Assembly (NCBI GenBank): GCA_902469965.1
Contig: CABREP010000049.1
Coordinates: forward strand, 1 to 17,355
Source of the DNA: Egerieimonas sp900552095
GTDB lineage: Bacteria > Bacillota > Clostridia > Lachnospirales > Lachnospiraceae
DNA length: 17,355 bases
Reading direction: 5' to 3'
A program made the translations under genes and the position numbers. Positions 1-7,473 of the stretch are shown in pieces. The notes beneath the pieces are model-generated. The model saw only the letters and a list, made by a program, of their open reading frames with translations. It did not search any database and was not told the origin of the DNA. Position 1 is the first letter of the stretch. Each line of letters opens with the position of its first letter.

Positions 1-1
1 G

Positions 2-1117
2 CCGTCAGGCGTATTTTATGACCACACCACCAGTGTGATCGGAAATGGCGTTGCGCTGAATATTCCGGTGCTTTTTCATGAGATCAAGAGCATTGTGGAT
101 CAGGGCGTGCCCATGCCGAAGATCAAGGTTTCCGACAGAGCTCAGATGGTAATGTCGTACCATGTGCTCTTTGATCAGTATGAGGAGGAACGTCTCGGAG
201 GAAAATCTTTTGGTTCCACCAAATCCGGAATTGCACCGTTCTATTCTGATAAATATGCGAAGATCGGATTCCAGGTCAGTGAACTTTTCGAGGACGAAGA
301 GGCGCTGAAAGAGAAAGTGGCAAGAGTCTGCGAGACTAAAAATGTGCTGCTGGAGCATCTGTACCACAAACCGCTCCTGGATCCGGAGAAGATTTTTGAA
401 GAACTGCAGACGTATAAAGAGATGGTTGCACCGTATGTCTGTGATGTTTCTTCTTTCCTCTGGAACGCGTGGAAGGAAGGAAAAGAAATTCTGCTGGAGG
501 GACAGCTGGGGACACTGAAGGATCCGGATCACGGTATTTACCCGATGGTAACTTCATCCTCCACCCTGGCAGCTTATGGAGCGATCGGAGCCGGAGTGCC
601 GCCCTACGCGATCGAAAAAGTAATCACTGTCTGCAAAGCCTACTCCAGCGCAGTGGGAGCAGGAGCTTTCGTATCTGAGATCTTCGGCGAGGAAGCCGAT
701 GAGCTGAGACGCCGCGGTGGTGACGGCGGAGAGTTTGGAGCGACTACAGGGCGCCCCAGAAGAATGGGATGGTTTGACTGTGTGGCTTCCAAGTATGGCT
801 GCCGTCTGCAGGGAACTACTGACGTGGCTTTTACCGTTCTCGATGTTCTGGGTTATCTGGATGAGATTCCTGTCTGCGTGGGCTATGAGATCGACGGCCA
901 GGTTACGACCGACTTCCCGGTAACCCATCTGCTTGAGAAGGCAAAACCGGTACTGAAGGTACTTCCCGGATGGAAATGTGACATCCGCGGAATCAAAAAC
1001 TATGAGGATCTGCCGGAAAACTGCCGTAAGTATATTGAGTTTGTAGAAGAGCAGATCGGTTTCCCGATTACCATGGTATCCAATGGACCGGGAAGAAACG
1101 ATATTATTTACAGATAA
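2..1117 (+). CDS. purA: Adenylosuccinate synthetase, 5'-truncated by the window edge
   Basis: This enzyme joins IMP and aspartate using GTP to give adenylosuccinate, the first committed step from IMP to AMP in the cytoplasm. The open frame enters at base 2, and 371 codons are visible before TAA. The family is usually about 420-430 aa, so roughly 50 N-terminal residues, including the GDEGKGK P-loop, lie outside the window. The visible part starts at PSGVFYDHTTSVIGNGV, which matches the family's LPSGIL...IIGNGV region. Other family blocks seen are DHGIYPMVTSSS, KAYSSAVGAG, GEFGATTGRPRRMGWFD and a C-terminal SNGPGR. Two core motifs are atypical: the usual EGAQGT reads EGQLGT, and the guanine-specificity TKLD reads TVLD. 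I believe these mark a divergent Firmicutes branch, but this is from memory. It is separated from the next gene by a terminator. Confidence 0.93.
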   Translation, partial: PSGVFYDHTTSVIGNGVALNIPVLFHEIKSIVDQGVPMPKIKVSDRAQMVMSYHVLFDQYEEERLGGKSFGSTKSGIAPFYSDKYAKIGFQVSELFEDEEALKEKVARVCETKNVLLEHLYHKPLLDPEKIFEELQTYKEMVAPYVCDVSSFLWNAWKEGKEILLEGQLGTLKDPDHGIYPMVTSSSTLAAYGAIGAGVPPYAIEKVITVCKAYSSAVGAGAFVSEIFGEEADELRRRGGDGGEFGATTGRPRRMGWFDCVASKYGCRLQGTTDVAFTVLDVLGYLDEIPVCVGYEIDGQVTTDFPVTHLLEKAKPVLKVLPGWKCDIRGIKNYEDLPENCRKYIEFVEEQIGFPITMVSNGPGRNDIIYR

Positions 1118-1134
1118 GAATAAGAAAAGAGGAG

Positions 1135-1166
1135 AAAAGACCGGCATGTGCAGTGCTGGTCTTTTT
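1135..1166 (+). terminator. Rho-independent terminator after purA
   Basis: The 12-bp stem pairs AAAAGACCGGCA (1135-1146) with TGCTGGTCTTTT (1154-1165), with one G-U wobble and a 7-nt loop. The 3' arm runs into a T tract. It starts 18 nt after the purA stop and separates purA transcription from the PucR regulator. Confidence 0.9.
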
Positions 1167-1239
1167 GAATAGAAAAAAGTAATATTTGGAAAAGATATCT
1201 GTATAAAATGCCTAGAAAAATAATTACTTATATGATAAA

Positions 1240-1258
1240 ATAAAACAGAATAAAACAG
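1240..1258 (+). repeat. Tandem ATAAAACAG direct repeat upstream of the PucR gene
   Basis: ATAAAACAG occurs at 1240-1248 and again at 1250-1258, a 10-bp period that would put both copies on the same DNA face. It lies 31-49 nt before the regulator start and just downstream of a TATGAT (1231-1236) that could be a -10 box, although I see no -35 at proper spacing. It could be an autoregulatory site, but in an A-rich region it could also be chance. Confidence 0.3.
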
Positions 1259-1289
1259 CATGGTCAGAATAAGCGAGGAGTGAGGAAAG

Positions 1290-2465
1290 ATGCCGATTAC
1301 AGTGCGTGAGATGTGGCAGTTGGAAGAATTTCGGGTTTTTCGTCTGGTTGCCGGAGAAAAGGGGTTGGACAATAAAATCTGCAACGTAGGGATTTTGGAC
1401 TATGAGTATGCCACAGAGGATAGAAGTCTCAGAAAACAGTGGGCGTTTGCAAAAGATGCTTTTGTTATTTCCAGTTTTTTATTCGCGAAAAATGCACCTG
1501 AAAAAATTCTGGATGCCATAAAGGGACTGGTAGAAGATCAGATCAGCTGTCTGGCTGTAAAGACAATTTATTATCAGGAATTGCCGGAGGAAGCATTAAA
1601 TTATGCGAATGAGCATGGGCTTCCTGTTTTTTTGTTTGGAAGGGATGAGGCTTACTTTGAAGAGATTGTAGTAACAATAAAATCTAAAATGGCCGAATGG
1701 GATGACCGGGAACTTCTGGAGGAGAGGATTGACCGGCTTTTGGAAGGAGATCTGACGGTTACAGAAAGAAATGTTCTTGTCTGGCGGATTTTAAAAGCCG
1801 ATATGCGTCATTACATAGTGGTTTACTGTGTTCCAAAAGAAAAAGGAAAGAATATTTATCATTTGTACCGCAGTGTGCAGGCGGGACTTTTGAAATATGA
1901 TACGGTTTTCTGTTATCGGGGAGGATTTCTTCTGATTTTGGATATGCGTACCAGTGAAAAGGGAAGCAATATTGTGGGAAATGTGCTGAAACGGATGCAG
2001 TTCAGAAAGGATGATTTTTGGATTGGCATTGGCAGACTGCACTCCATTCCGGAAGAATTGAATGAAGCGATTGAGGAGGGGATGTGTGCGCAGGAATATG
2101 CCAGAAGAGGGGGGGATTCCTACAGCTCTTTTGATAAAATGGGGATTTATCAGATTTTGATGCCTTATTATAAAGACAAGTGGATGCTTCAGTATAGTCA
2201 GACTTTGCTGAGCAGGATCAGAGAGTTTGATCAGCAGTATGCAGGAGAACTTTTCAAGACCATGCAGTTTTATGTAAAATACGGAGGTGATGTGGGAATT
2301 GTTGCAGAACAAATGCATTTGCATAAAAATACGGTGAGATATCGGGTAAATAAAGTAAAAGAACTTTTGTCCATGGAGCAGGATTCCAGTTTTGCAGAAC
2401 AGATGCAGATTGCTTTTAAAATTTATGAACTGAGTGAAAAGGAAACAGAATTTTTTAATACCTGA
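1290..2465 (+). CDS. PucR-family transcriptional regulator
   Basis: This is a 391-aa cytoplasmic regulator with PucR/CdaR-type architecture. Residues 1-125 match the N-terminal PucR domain, opening with a TVREMWQL block and followed by the GLDNKICNVGILDYEY segment. The middle (about 150-290) resembles the GGDEF-like or GAF-like part of such proteins. The C-terminus carries the PucR-type helix-turn-helix, with VAEQMHLHKNTVRYRVNKV at about residues 338-356. The start ATG follows a GAGGAGTGAGGAAAG Shine-Dalgarno stretch. Family members sense small metabolites and control adjacent catabolic or transport operons; B. subtilis PucR controls purine catabolism. Here the gene sits directly upstream of the HAAT importer and sugar/amino-acid cassette on the same strand, so I infer it controls that operon. 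Its own terminator means it is transcribed separately. The ligand is unknown. Confidence 0.9.
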   Translation: MPITVREMWQLEEFRVFRLVAGEKGLDNKICNVGILDYEYATEDRSLRKQWAFAKDAFVISSFLFAKNAPEKILDAIKGLVEDQISCLAVKTIYYQELPEEALNYANEHGLPVFLFGRDEAYFEEIVVTIKSKMAEWDDRELLEERIDRLLEGDLTVTERNVLVWRILKADMRHYIVVYCVPKEKGKNIYHLYRSVQAGLLKYDTVFCYRGGFLLILDMRTSEKGSNIVGNVLKRMQFRKDDFWIGIGRLHSIPEELNEAIEEGMCAQEYARRGGDSYSSFDKMGIYQILMPYYKDKWMLQYSQTLLSRIREFDQQYAGELFKTMQFYVKYGGDVGIVAEQMHLHKNTVRYRVNKVKELLSMEQDSSFAEQMQIAFKIYELSEKETEFFNT

Positions 2466-2489
2466 GGTGGATTTGGAGTTAAGAGAGAG

Positions 2490-2521
2490 GCAGTACCGGT
2501 GGCGCGGCACTGCTTTTTTTA
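2490..2521 (+). terminator. Rho-independent terminator after the PucR gene
   Basis: GCAGT (2490-2494) pairs with ACTGC (2509-2513). An A/C mismatch separates an inner CCG/CGG pairing, and the loop is 6 nt (2499-2504). Seven T residues follow at 2514-2520. It lies 25 nt after the stop codon. Confidence 0.85.
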
Positions 2522-2569
2522 TTTCAGTGAAAAGGTTTTAGTTGTAGATTGTACAAAAAAGGAAAGAGT

Positions 2570-2586
2570 GTTTTTGTAGTAAAAAC
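2570..2586 (+). promoter_or_regulatory. Perfect inverted repeat GTTTTT-N5-AAAAAC, candidate operator
   Basis: The arms at 2570-2575 and 2581-2586 are perfectly complementary around GTAGT. It is the clearest palindrome in the 206 nt between the PucR terminator and the solute-binding protein gene. A weak -35/-10 pair, TTTTTG (2571-2576) with TAAGAT (2595-2600) at 18-bp spacing, overlaps it. If that promoter is real, a bound regulator would occlude RNA polymerase. Both the promoter and the operator role are inferred. A repeated TGTACAAAA at 2550-2558 and 2642-2650 is the only other notable element in this gap. Confidence 0.35.
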
Positions 2587-2727
2587 GGTGCGGGTAAGAT
2601 GGAAATATGTGACAATAAATGCATGGAAAAGAAGAAAAAGATGTACAAAATGTCTCTTGGGAAGGTGCAAGGAAAGAGTTTGGTATTCAAAATGATAATA
2701 AAATAAAGGAGAAGGAGGATATCATTT

Positions 2728-3915
2728 ATGAAAATGAAAAAAGTACTGGCGGCACTGATGGCGGGAACCATGGCAATTTCTATGGCGGCCTGTGGAGGGG
2801 GGAACGGAAGCAAAGGAGACAGTTCCGGAGACAATGTACTGAAACTGGGGCTGTGTATGCCATTTACTGGTGCGAATGCAGCGGCGGGAGAATATGCCCG
2901 ATACGGTGTGGAACTTGCTGTTGAGGAGATCAATGAAGCAGGTGGCTTTGATGTGGGAGGAACGAAGTATAAATTTGAAATCGTAGAGGCGGATAATGAA
3001 GCAAAGCCGGAGATTACCAACAATGCATACAATAAGTTAATTGGTCAGGATAAAGTAGTGGCAATTATCGGTCCGGATTCCAGCGGTCCTCTGATTTCTG
3101 CAGGGCCTCTGGCAACGGCGGCAAAGGTTCCGGCAATTGGGACAACGACAAGCAATCCGGACTGTACAACAGTAGGCGGAGATTATGTGTTCCGGGCATG
3201 CTGGATCGACAGCTATCAGGCAGTTGTCTGTGCACAGATGGCAAAAGAAACACTGAATGCTACAAAAGTGGCAGTTCTGTACAGCAATGCAGACGATTAC
3301 TCCATGGGTCTGGCTACAAATTTTAAAGAAGAGTTCGAGAAAAATGGCGGTGAAGTTGTTGCTTTTGAGGCGTATGCGGGAGCTGACGTAAAAGATTACA
3401 AAGCTCAGCTGACCAATATTCAGGAATCAGGAGCAGAAGTTATTTTTCTTCCGAATCAGGCAGGGGAACTTCCTCTCCAGATTAAGCAGATCAGGGAAAT
3501 GAATATCGATGCGGAGATTCTTGGAGAAATGTCCTGGGATAATCCCAATGTTCCGGAGGTTGCAGGGGCAGATATGGTAGAAGGCTGTTACTTTATTTCT
3601 CTTTTTGCAGCGGACAGTACAGATCCTGTAGCGAAAAAGTTTACAGAAGCGTTCAGGGCAAAATATGATAAGGAGCCAAACTCCCAGTCTACTATGAGCT
3701 ATGATTCCGTTCAGATTATTGTGGATGCGCTTCAGAGAGCCGGAACGGTGGAAGACAGTGAAGCGTTCCGAGATGCTCTGGCAGAGACAGATCTGGATCT
3801 GCCCAGCGGTCATCTGGTGTATGATGAGAACCGGAATCCGGAGAAAGCAGCAAATGTCATGATTTATAAAGATGGAAAGCCGGCGTATGTGACGACCATT
3901 GCTCCGAATAAGTAA
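2728..3915 (+). CDS. HAAT-type ABC transporter solute-binding lipoprotein (LivJ-like)
   Basis: This is the extracellular receptor for the LivHMGF importer encoded downstream. The 395-aa product starts with a lipoprotein signal peptide: a basic MKMKK, a hydrophobic stretch, and a lipobox MAAC with the lipidated cysteine at residue 22. A short Gly/Ser/Asp linker follows. The mature part matches the type I periplasmic-binding fold (Peripla_BP_6/LivJ), with KLGLCMPFTGANAAAGEY near the start, AIIGPDSSGPLISAGPLA, and VAVLYSNADDYSMGLATNF in the hinge region. AGGAGG lies 9 nt before the ATG. The family binds branched-chain amino acids, amides, urea, aromatic compounds and others. Its neighbours are sugar-type enzymes and an aminotransferase, so leucine should not be assumed as the ligand. 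Confidence 0.93.
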   Translation: MKMKKVLAALMAGTMAISMAACGGGNGSKGDSSGDNVLKLGLCMPFTGANAAAGEYARYGVELAVEEINEAGGFDVGGTKYKFEIVEADNEAKPEITNNAYNKLIGQDKVVAIIGPDSSGPLISAGPLATAAKVPAIGTTTSNPDCTTVGGDYVFRACWIDSYQAVVCAQMAKETLNATKVAVLYSNADDYSMGLATNFKEEFEKNGGEVVAFEAYAGADVKDYKAQLTNIQESGAEVIFLPNQAGELPLQIKQIREMNIDAEILGEMSWDNPNVPEVAGADMVEGCYFISLFAADSTDPVAKKFTEAFRAKYDKEPNSQSTMSYDSVQIIVDALQRAGTVEDSEAFRDALAETDLDLPSGHLVYDENRNPEKAANVMIYKDGKPAYVTTIAPNK

Positions 3916-3931
3916 AATTGTGTATCTATGC

Positions 3932-3966
3932 TATGCCGGATTTAGAGAAGATCAAAATCCGGCATA
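3932..3966 (+). promoter_or_regulatory. Intercistronic hairpin between binding protein and permease
   Basis: A perfect 12-bp stem, TATGCCGGATTT (3932-3943) with AAATCCGGCATA (3955-3966), surrounds an 11-nt loop. Only CTTTTAG follows, so the T tract is too poor for full termination. The position, 16 nt after the binding-protein stop and 43 nt before the permease start, fits a partial terminator or an RNA-stabilising 3' end. Either would give more binding protein than membrane components. Confidence 0.75.
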
Positions 3967-4009
3967 ACTTTTAGAGAATAGAGATCAGATAAAAGATTGG
4001 AGGAAAAAA

Positions 4010-4891
4010 ATGTCACAGTTTTTTCAGCTGCTGATTTACGGAATTCAGATAGGAGCAGTTTATGCTCTGGTAGCGTTAGGATATACCATGGTTTACGGTA
4101 TTGTGGATTTGATCAACTTTGCACATGGAGATTTTCTCATGCTGGGAGCTTACACTGCATTTTTTACCTGCCTGTTCATGGGGAATCACTTTGTTCTCTG
4201 TCTGCTTATGGCAATGTTGGTGGCAGGAGTTATCGGTGTGCTCACAGACCGGATTGCTTACAAGCCGATGCGCAGTCAGCCCAAACTTTCGGCTCTGATC
4301 ACTGCGCTGGGGGTATCTACTTTTATACAGAATTTCTGTCGGGCACTGCCTTTTATAGGCCCGATTCCCAAAGCTTTTCCTACTTTGATTGAAAGTAAAA
4401 ATATTACGATTGGGAATGTGACCGTTACAACGACACAGATTTTACTCATTGTTCTGGCTTTTGCCTTAATGCTGGGACTGAATTTTATCGTCAATAAGAC
4501 GAAAGTGGGAAGGGGAATGCGTTCGGTGTCTATGGATCGGGATGCATCTGCCCTGATGGGAATTAATATCAACAGGACGATAGCAGTTACGTTTTTTATT
4601 GGAGCAGCGCTGGCAGGAGCCGGAGGTGTTTTTTACGGTATTATGTATCCTTCGCTGGAAGTAAGTATAGGATCTTTTCTGGGAAATAAAGCATTTATTG
4701 CAGCGGTAGTGGGAGGAATCGGAAGTATTAAAGGTGCTATGTGGGGCGGAATCATGATGGGAATTATAGAAGTGTTTGCTACCAATATTAATGCGGATCT
4801 GGGATTTGGGGTAGCGTATCTGGTTCTGATTCTTATCTTGCTGGTGAAGCCCGCAGGATTATTTGGAAAATTAGTGACAGAGAAAGTGTAG
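4010..4891 (+). CDS. livH: HAAT-family ABC transporter permease, LivH type
   Basis: This 293-aa polytopic inner-membrane protein forms one half of the translocation channel. Its N-terminus, GIQIGAVYALVALGYTMVYG followed by LINFAHGDFLMLGAY, is the LivH signature. Several hydrophobic segments follow, then a C-terminal GGIGSIKGAMWGG block, the usual ATPase-coupling region of LivH/LivM permeases, and a LILLVKPAGLFG end. The start ATG has a GGAGG about 6 nt upstream. It follows the binding-protein gene after the hairpin and lies against livM with essentially no gap. The length is normal for the family. Substrate is not determined by the permease sequence. Confidence 0.93.
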   Translation: MSQFFQLLIYGIQIGAVYALVALGYTMVYGIVDLINFAHGDFLMLGAYTAFFTCLFMGNHFVLCLLMAMLVAGVIGVLTDRIAYKPMRSQPKLSALITALGVSTFIQNFCRALPFIGPIPKAFPTLIESKNITIGNVTVTTTQILLIVLAFALMLGLNFIVNKTKVGRGMRSVSMDRDASALMGININRTIAVTFFIGAALAGAGGVFYGIMYPSLEVSIGSFLGNKAFIAAVVGGIGSIKGAMWGGIMMGIIEVFATNINADLGFGVAYLVLILILLVKPAGLFGKLVTEKV

Positions 4892-4900
4892 GTGGCTGAA

Positions 4901-5956
4901 ATGAGAAAAGAGAAAACAAATTTGAAGAAAAAGAAGTCTTATATCAGCTACTTTATGATACCGGCAGTGTTTTTTGGAGTTGTATTTTTAAACAAAGCGG
5001 GAATTATCAATGCATACTGGTACCAGATTATTCAGCTGGCCAGTATTAATGCGATTGTGGCCATGAGTTTAAATCTGATTAATGGAATGACCGGGCAGTT
5101 TTCTCTTGGACAGGCAGGGTTTATGTCTGTGGGAGCTTATACTGCGGCTATGATGACGAAAATGGTATTTTCGCCGTATATGGGAAACTTTTTTTCTACA
5201 TATGGACTGTTTCTTATTTCCCTGATTTTTGGGGCGGTTCTGGCAGCAATTATAGGTTTTCTGATCGGAATTCCGTCTCTGCGGCTGAAAGGAGATTATC
5301 TGGCAATTATTACACTGGGATTCAGTGAGATCATCCGGGTGCTGTGGCGGGTTTTTCCCTGGGCCGGAAAGGCGAAAGGTCTGAACGGAATCCAGAACCT
5401 GAGTAATTTTTCAGTGATTTTTATCAGTGTGATTTTTGTGATGATCTTGCTGCGTAATTTTACATATTCCCGCTATGGCCGGGGATGTATTGCGATTCGT
5501 GAAAATGAACTGGCGGCAGAGACTATGGGAATAGATACGACGAAAGCTAAAATTAAATCGTTTGTATTTTCTGCGTTTATAGCGGGACTGGGAGGCGGAC
5601 TGTATGCGCATCTGATGATGTTTATTAATCCGGAAATGTTTAATCAGATAAAGTCTACGGATATGCTGATGTATCTCTATGCCGGCGGTGTGGGAAGCTA
5701 TAGCAGTGCACTCCTGGGAGCGTTGATCTTTACCTTCCTGCCTGAATTTCTGCGGTTTATGGGGGAATGGCGCCTGGTTATTTTTGCCCTGGTCTTAATC
5801 CTGATTATGCTGAACCGGCCGAAAGGTATTTTTGGAAAGCACGAATTCGGATTTATGCGTTTTGGGGAGCCGGAGAGTATTCATCAGAAAGCAGATAACG
5901 GCGGGATCTTTTCAGGAATTTTCAGGAATTTGAGGAAATCCCGTCAGGAAGTATAA
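4901..5956 (+). CDS. livM: HAAT-family ABC transporter permease, LivM type
   Basis: This is the second membrane subunit, about 351 aa. A Lys-rich cytoplasmic N-terminus (NLKKKKSY) precedes multiple hydrophobic helices. The family block GMTGQFSLGQAGFMSVGAYT is followed by GIPSLRLKGDYLAIITLGF, and GGVGSYSSALLGA near the C-terminus is the coupling region. I chose the ATG at 4901 because AGGTGG (4890-4895) sits 5 nt before it. An in-frame GTG at 4892, directly after the livH stop, would add three residues but has a poor ribosome site. The livH stop lies within the proposed ribosome site of livM, which suggests translational coupling. The C-terminal tail of about 35 residues after GIFGKHEFGF is hydrophilic. 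Confidence 0.92.
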   Translation: MRKEKTNLKKKKSYISYFMIPAVFFGVVFLNKAGIINAYWYQIIQLASINAIVAMSLNLINGMTGQFSLGQAGFMSVGAYTAAMMTKMVFSPYMGNFFSTYGLFLISLIFGAVLAAIIGFLIGIPSLRLKGDYLAIITLGFSEIIRVLWRVFPWAGKAKGLNGIQNLSNFSVIFISVIFVMILLRNFTYSRYGRGCIAIRENELAAETMGIDTTKAKIKSFVFSAFIAGLGGGLYAHLMMFINPEMFNQIKSTDMLMYLYAGGVGSYSSALLGALIFTFLPEFLRFMGEWRLVIFALVLILIMLNRPKGIFGKHEFGFMRFGEPESIHQKADNGGIFSGIFRNLRKSRQEV

Positions 5957-5975
5957 AGGAAAGGGGGGAATAAGA

Positions 5976-6752
5976 ATGTCTCTTTTGAAAGCGGAAAATC
6001 TGTCCATTGAGTTCGGCGGCTTAAAGGCGGTTACAGATTTCAATCTGGAGTTAAAGAAACGGGAACTGTTAGCAATTATAGGACCAAATGGAGCCGGGAA
6101 AACAACTATTTTTAACATGCTTACCGGTATTTATAAACCTACGCATGGAACGGTAACCCTGGGGGATACCGTAATGAATGGCATGCGTTCCAATAAGTTT
6201 ACAGAATATGGAATTGCGAGAACCTTTCAGAATATCCGGCTTTTTGGGTCTGCAAGCGTGCTGGATAATATCATTATTGCGATGGAGCTGCAGGTCAGAT
6301 ACAATCTGGCGGATGCCCTCTTAAGAACAAAAAGATTCCGAAAGCAGGAACAGGAGTTCCGGGATCAGGCTATGCAGCTGTTATCTGTCTTTCATCTGGA
6401 AGATAAGGCAGAGTATCTGGCAAAGAATCTTCCTTATGGGGAACAGAGAAGACTGGAAATAGCAAGAGCTCTGGCAACAGATCCGAAGATCTTATGTCTG
6501 GATGAACCGGCGGCAGGAATGAACCCCAGTGAAGTGGAGGATCTGGTGGAATTAATAGGTGAGATACGTAAGAAATTTGATGTGGCAATTATTTTAATTG
6601 AACATCATATGAACATGGTCATGGCTATTGCAGACCGGATTAAAGTCATTGAGTTTGGGGTTACCATCGCTGAGGGACTGCCGGAGGAGGTGCAAAATGA
6701 TCCGAAGGTTATAGAGGCTTATCTGGGTAAGGAGGATGACGGCTTATGTTAG
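5976..6752 (+). CDS. livG: HAAT-family ABC transporter ATPase, LivG type
   Basis: This 258-aa cytoplasmic ATPase pairs with LivF to power import. Walker A is GPNGAGKTT at 36-44. The LivG-type ABC signature is YGEQRRLEIARALA at about 154-167, where Tyr-Gly-Glu replaces the usual LSGGQ. Walker B is ILCLDEP at 172-178, and a switch histidine occurs in the IEHHM block. The LivG hallmarks GIARTFQNIRLF and PAAGMNPSE are both present. A GGAAAGGGGGG purine run precedes the ATG. The 3' end overlaps livF by 7 nt in the sequence ATGTTAG. Confidence 0.95.
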   Translation: MSLLKAENLSIEFGGLKAVTDFNLELKKRELLAIIGPNGAGKTTIFNMLTGIYKPTHGTVTLGDTVMNGMRSNKFTEYGIARTFQNIRLFGSASVLDNIIIAMELQVRYNLADALLRTKRFRKQEQEFRDQAMQLLSVFHLEDKAEYLAKNLPYGEQRRLEIARALATDPKILCLDEPAAGMNPSEVEDLVELIGEIRKKFDVAIILIEHHMNMVMAIADRIKVIEFGVTIAEGLPEEVQNDPKVIEAYLGKEDDGLC

Positions 6753-7453
6753 AGGTATCCCATTTAACTGTGAACTATGGTTCCATAAAAGGCGTGGATG
6801 ACATCAGCTTTTCAGTAAAAGAAGGCGAAATTGTTACACTGATCGGAGCAAATGGAGCGGGGAAAACCAGTACGCTCAGAGCTTTGTCAGGGTTAAACAA
6901 AGTAAGCCCGGGAACAAGTATCCTTTTTCGGGGTGAAGAAATTACAAAAATGCAGCCGCACCAGATTGTATCCAGAGGATTGTGTCATATACCGGAGGGG
7001 AGACGCATTTTTTCCAGAATGACAGTGAGGGAAAACCTGCAGATGGGAGCCTGGATTGATACAGATAATGGAAATATCAGAAAAAATCTGGAAAGGGTAT
7101 TTACGCTGTTTCCGCGTCTGAAAGAGAGGGAAGATCAGCTGGGCGGAACGTTATCCGGAGGAGAACAGCAGATGCTTGCGGTAGCAAGAGCTATGATGAC
7201 CGGAGGTTCTATGCTGATGCTGGATGAGCCTTCCATGGGGCTGGCACCTCTGGTGGTGAAAGGAATTTTTGAGATCATTAAGGAACTGCATCAGGAAGGG
7301 ATGACGATCCTTCTCATTGAACAGAATGCCAATATGGCTCTGGGGATTGCGGATCGGGCTTATGTACTGGAAACAGGGAAGATTTCTCTGGAAGGACCGG
7401 CGGATGCAATTAAGGCAAATGCAGAAGTAAAAAAGGCTTATCTGGGAGCTTAA
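6746..7453 (+). CDS. livF: HAAT-family ABC transporter ATPase, LivF type
   Basis: This is the second ATPase of the importer, 235 aa. Walker A is GANGAGKTS (34-42), the signature LSGGEQQM lies at 136-143, and Walker B is LMLDEP at 157-162. The D-loop region reads SMGLAPL and the switch region LLIEQNANMAL, both LivF hallmarks. CHIPEGRRIFSRMTVRENL is the LivF-type Q-loop-following block. The gene starts inside the livG 3' end, with GGAGG (6731-6735) upstream. With it the importer is complete, and the sugar kinase begins only 20 nt later, so transport and catabolism appear co-transcribed. Confidence 0.95.
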   Translation: MLEVSHLTVNYGSIKGVDDISFSVKEGEIVTLIGANGAGKTSTLRALSGLNKVSPGTSILFRGEEITKMQPHQIVSRGLCHIPEGRRIFSRMTVRENLQMGAWIDTDNGNIRKNLERVFTLFPRLKEREDQLGGTLSGGEQQMLAVARAMMTGGSMLMLDEPSMGLAPLVVKGIFEIIKELHQEGMTILLIEQNANMALGIADRAYVLETGKISLEGPADAIKANAEVKKAYLGA

Positions 7454-7473
7454 ATGTAAAGGAAGAAAGCAGA

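Noticed and set aside
554..1384. Long minus-strand open frame (276 codons) across the purA end
   Set aside because: It is a mirror of the purA coding frame and crosses the terminator; the translation has no family resemblance and no ribosome site.
1..2465. A functional purine link between purA and the PucR regulator
   Set aside because: A strong terminator separates them and the regulator lies next to a non-purine operon; the PucR name alone does not imply purine control.
1791..2510. Long minus-strand open frame (239 codons) under the PucR gene
   Set aside because: It is antisense to a well-supported HTH regulator; its composition is that of a shadow frame and it begins in the terminator.
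2528..2541. cre-like sequence TGAAAAGGTTTTAG
   Set aside because: It has three mismatches to a symmetric cre ideal, including the central CG, and no other evidence for CcpA control.
2619..2924. Small + strand frame overlapping the binding-protein start
   Set aside because: It covers the ribosome site and signal peptide of the lipoprotein in another frame and has no supporting motif.
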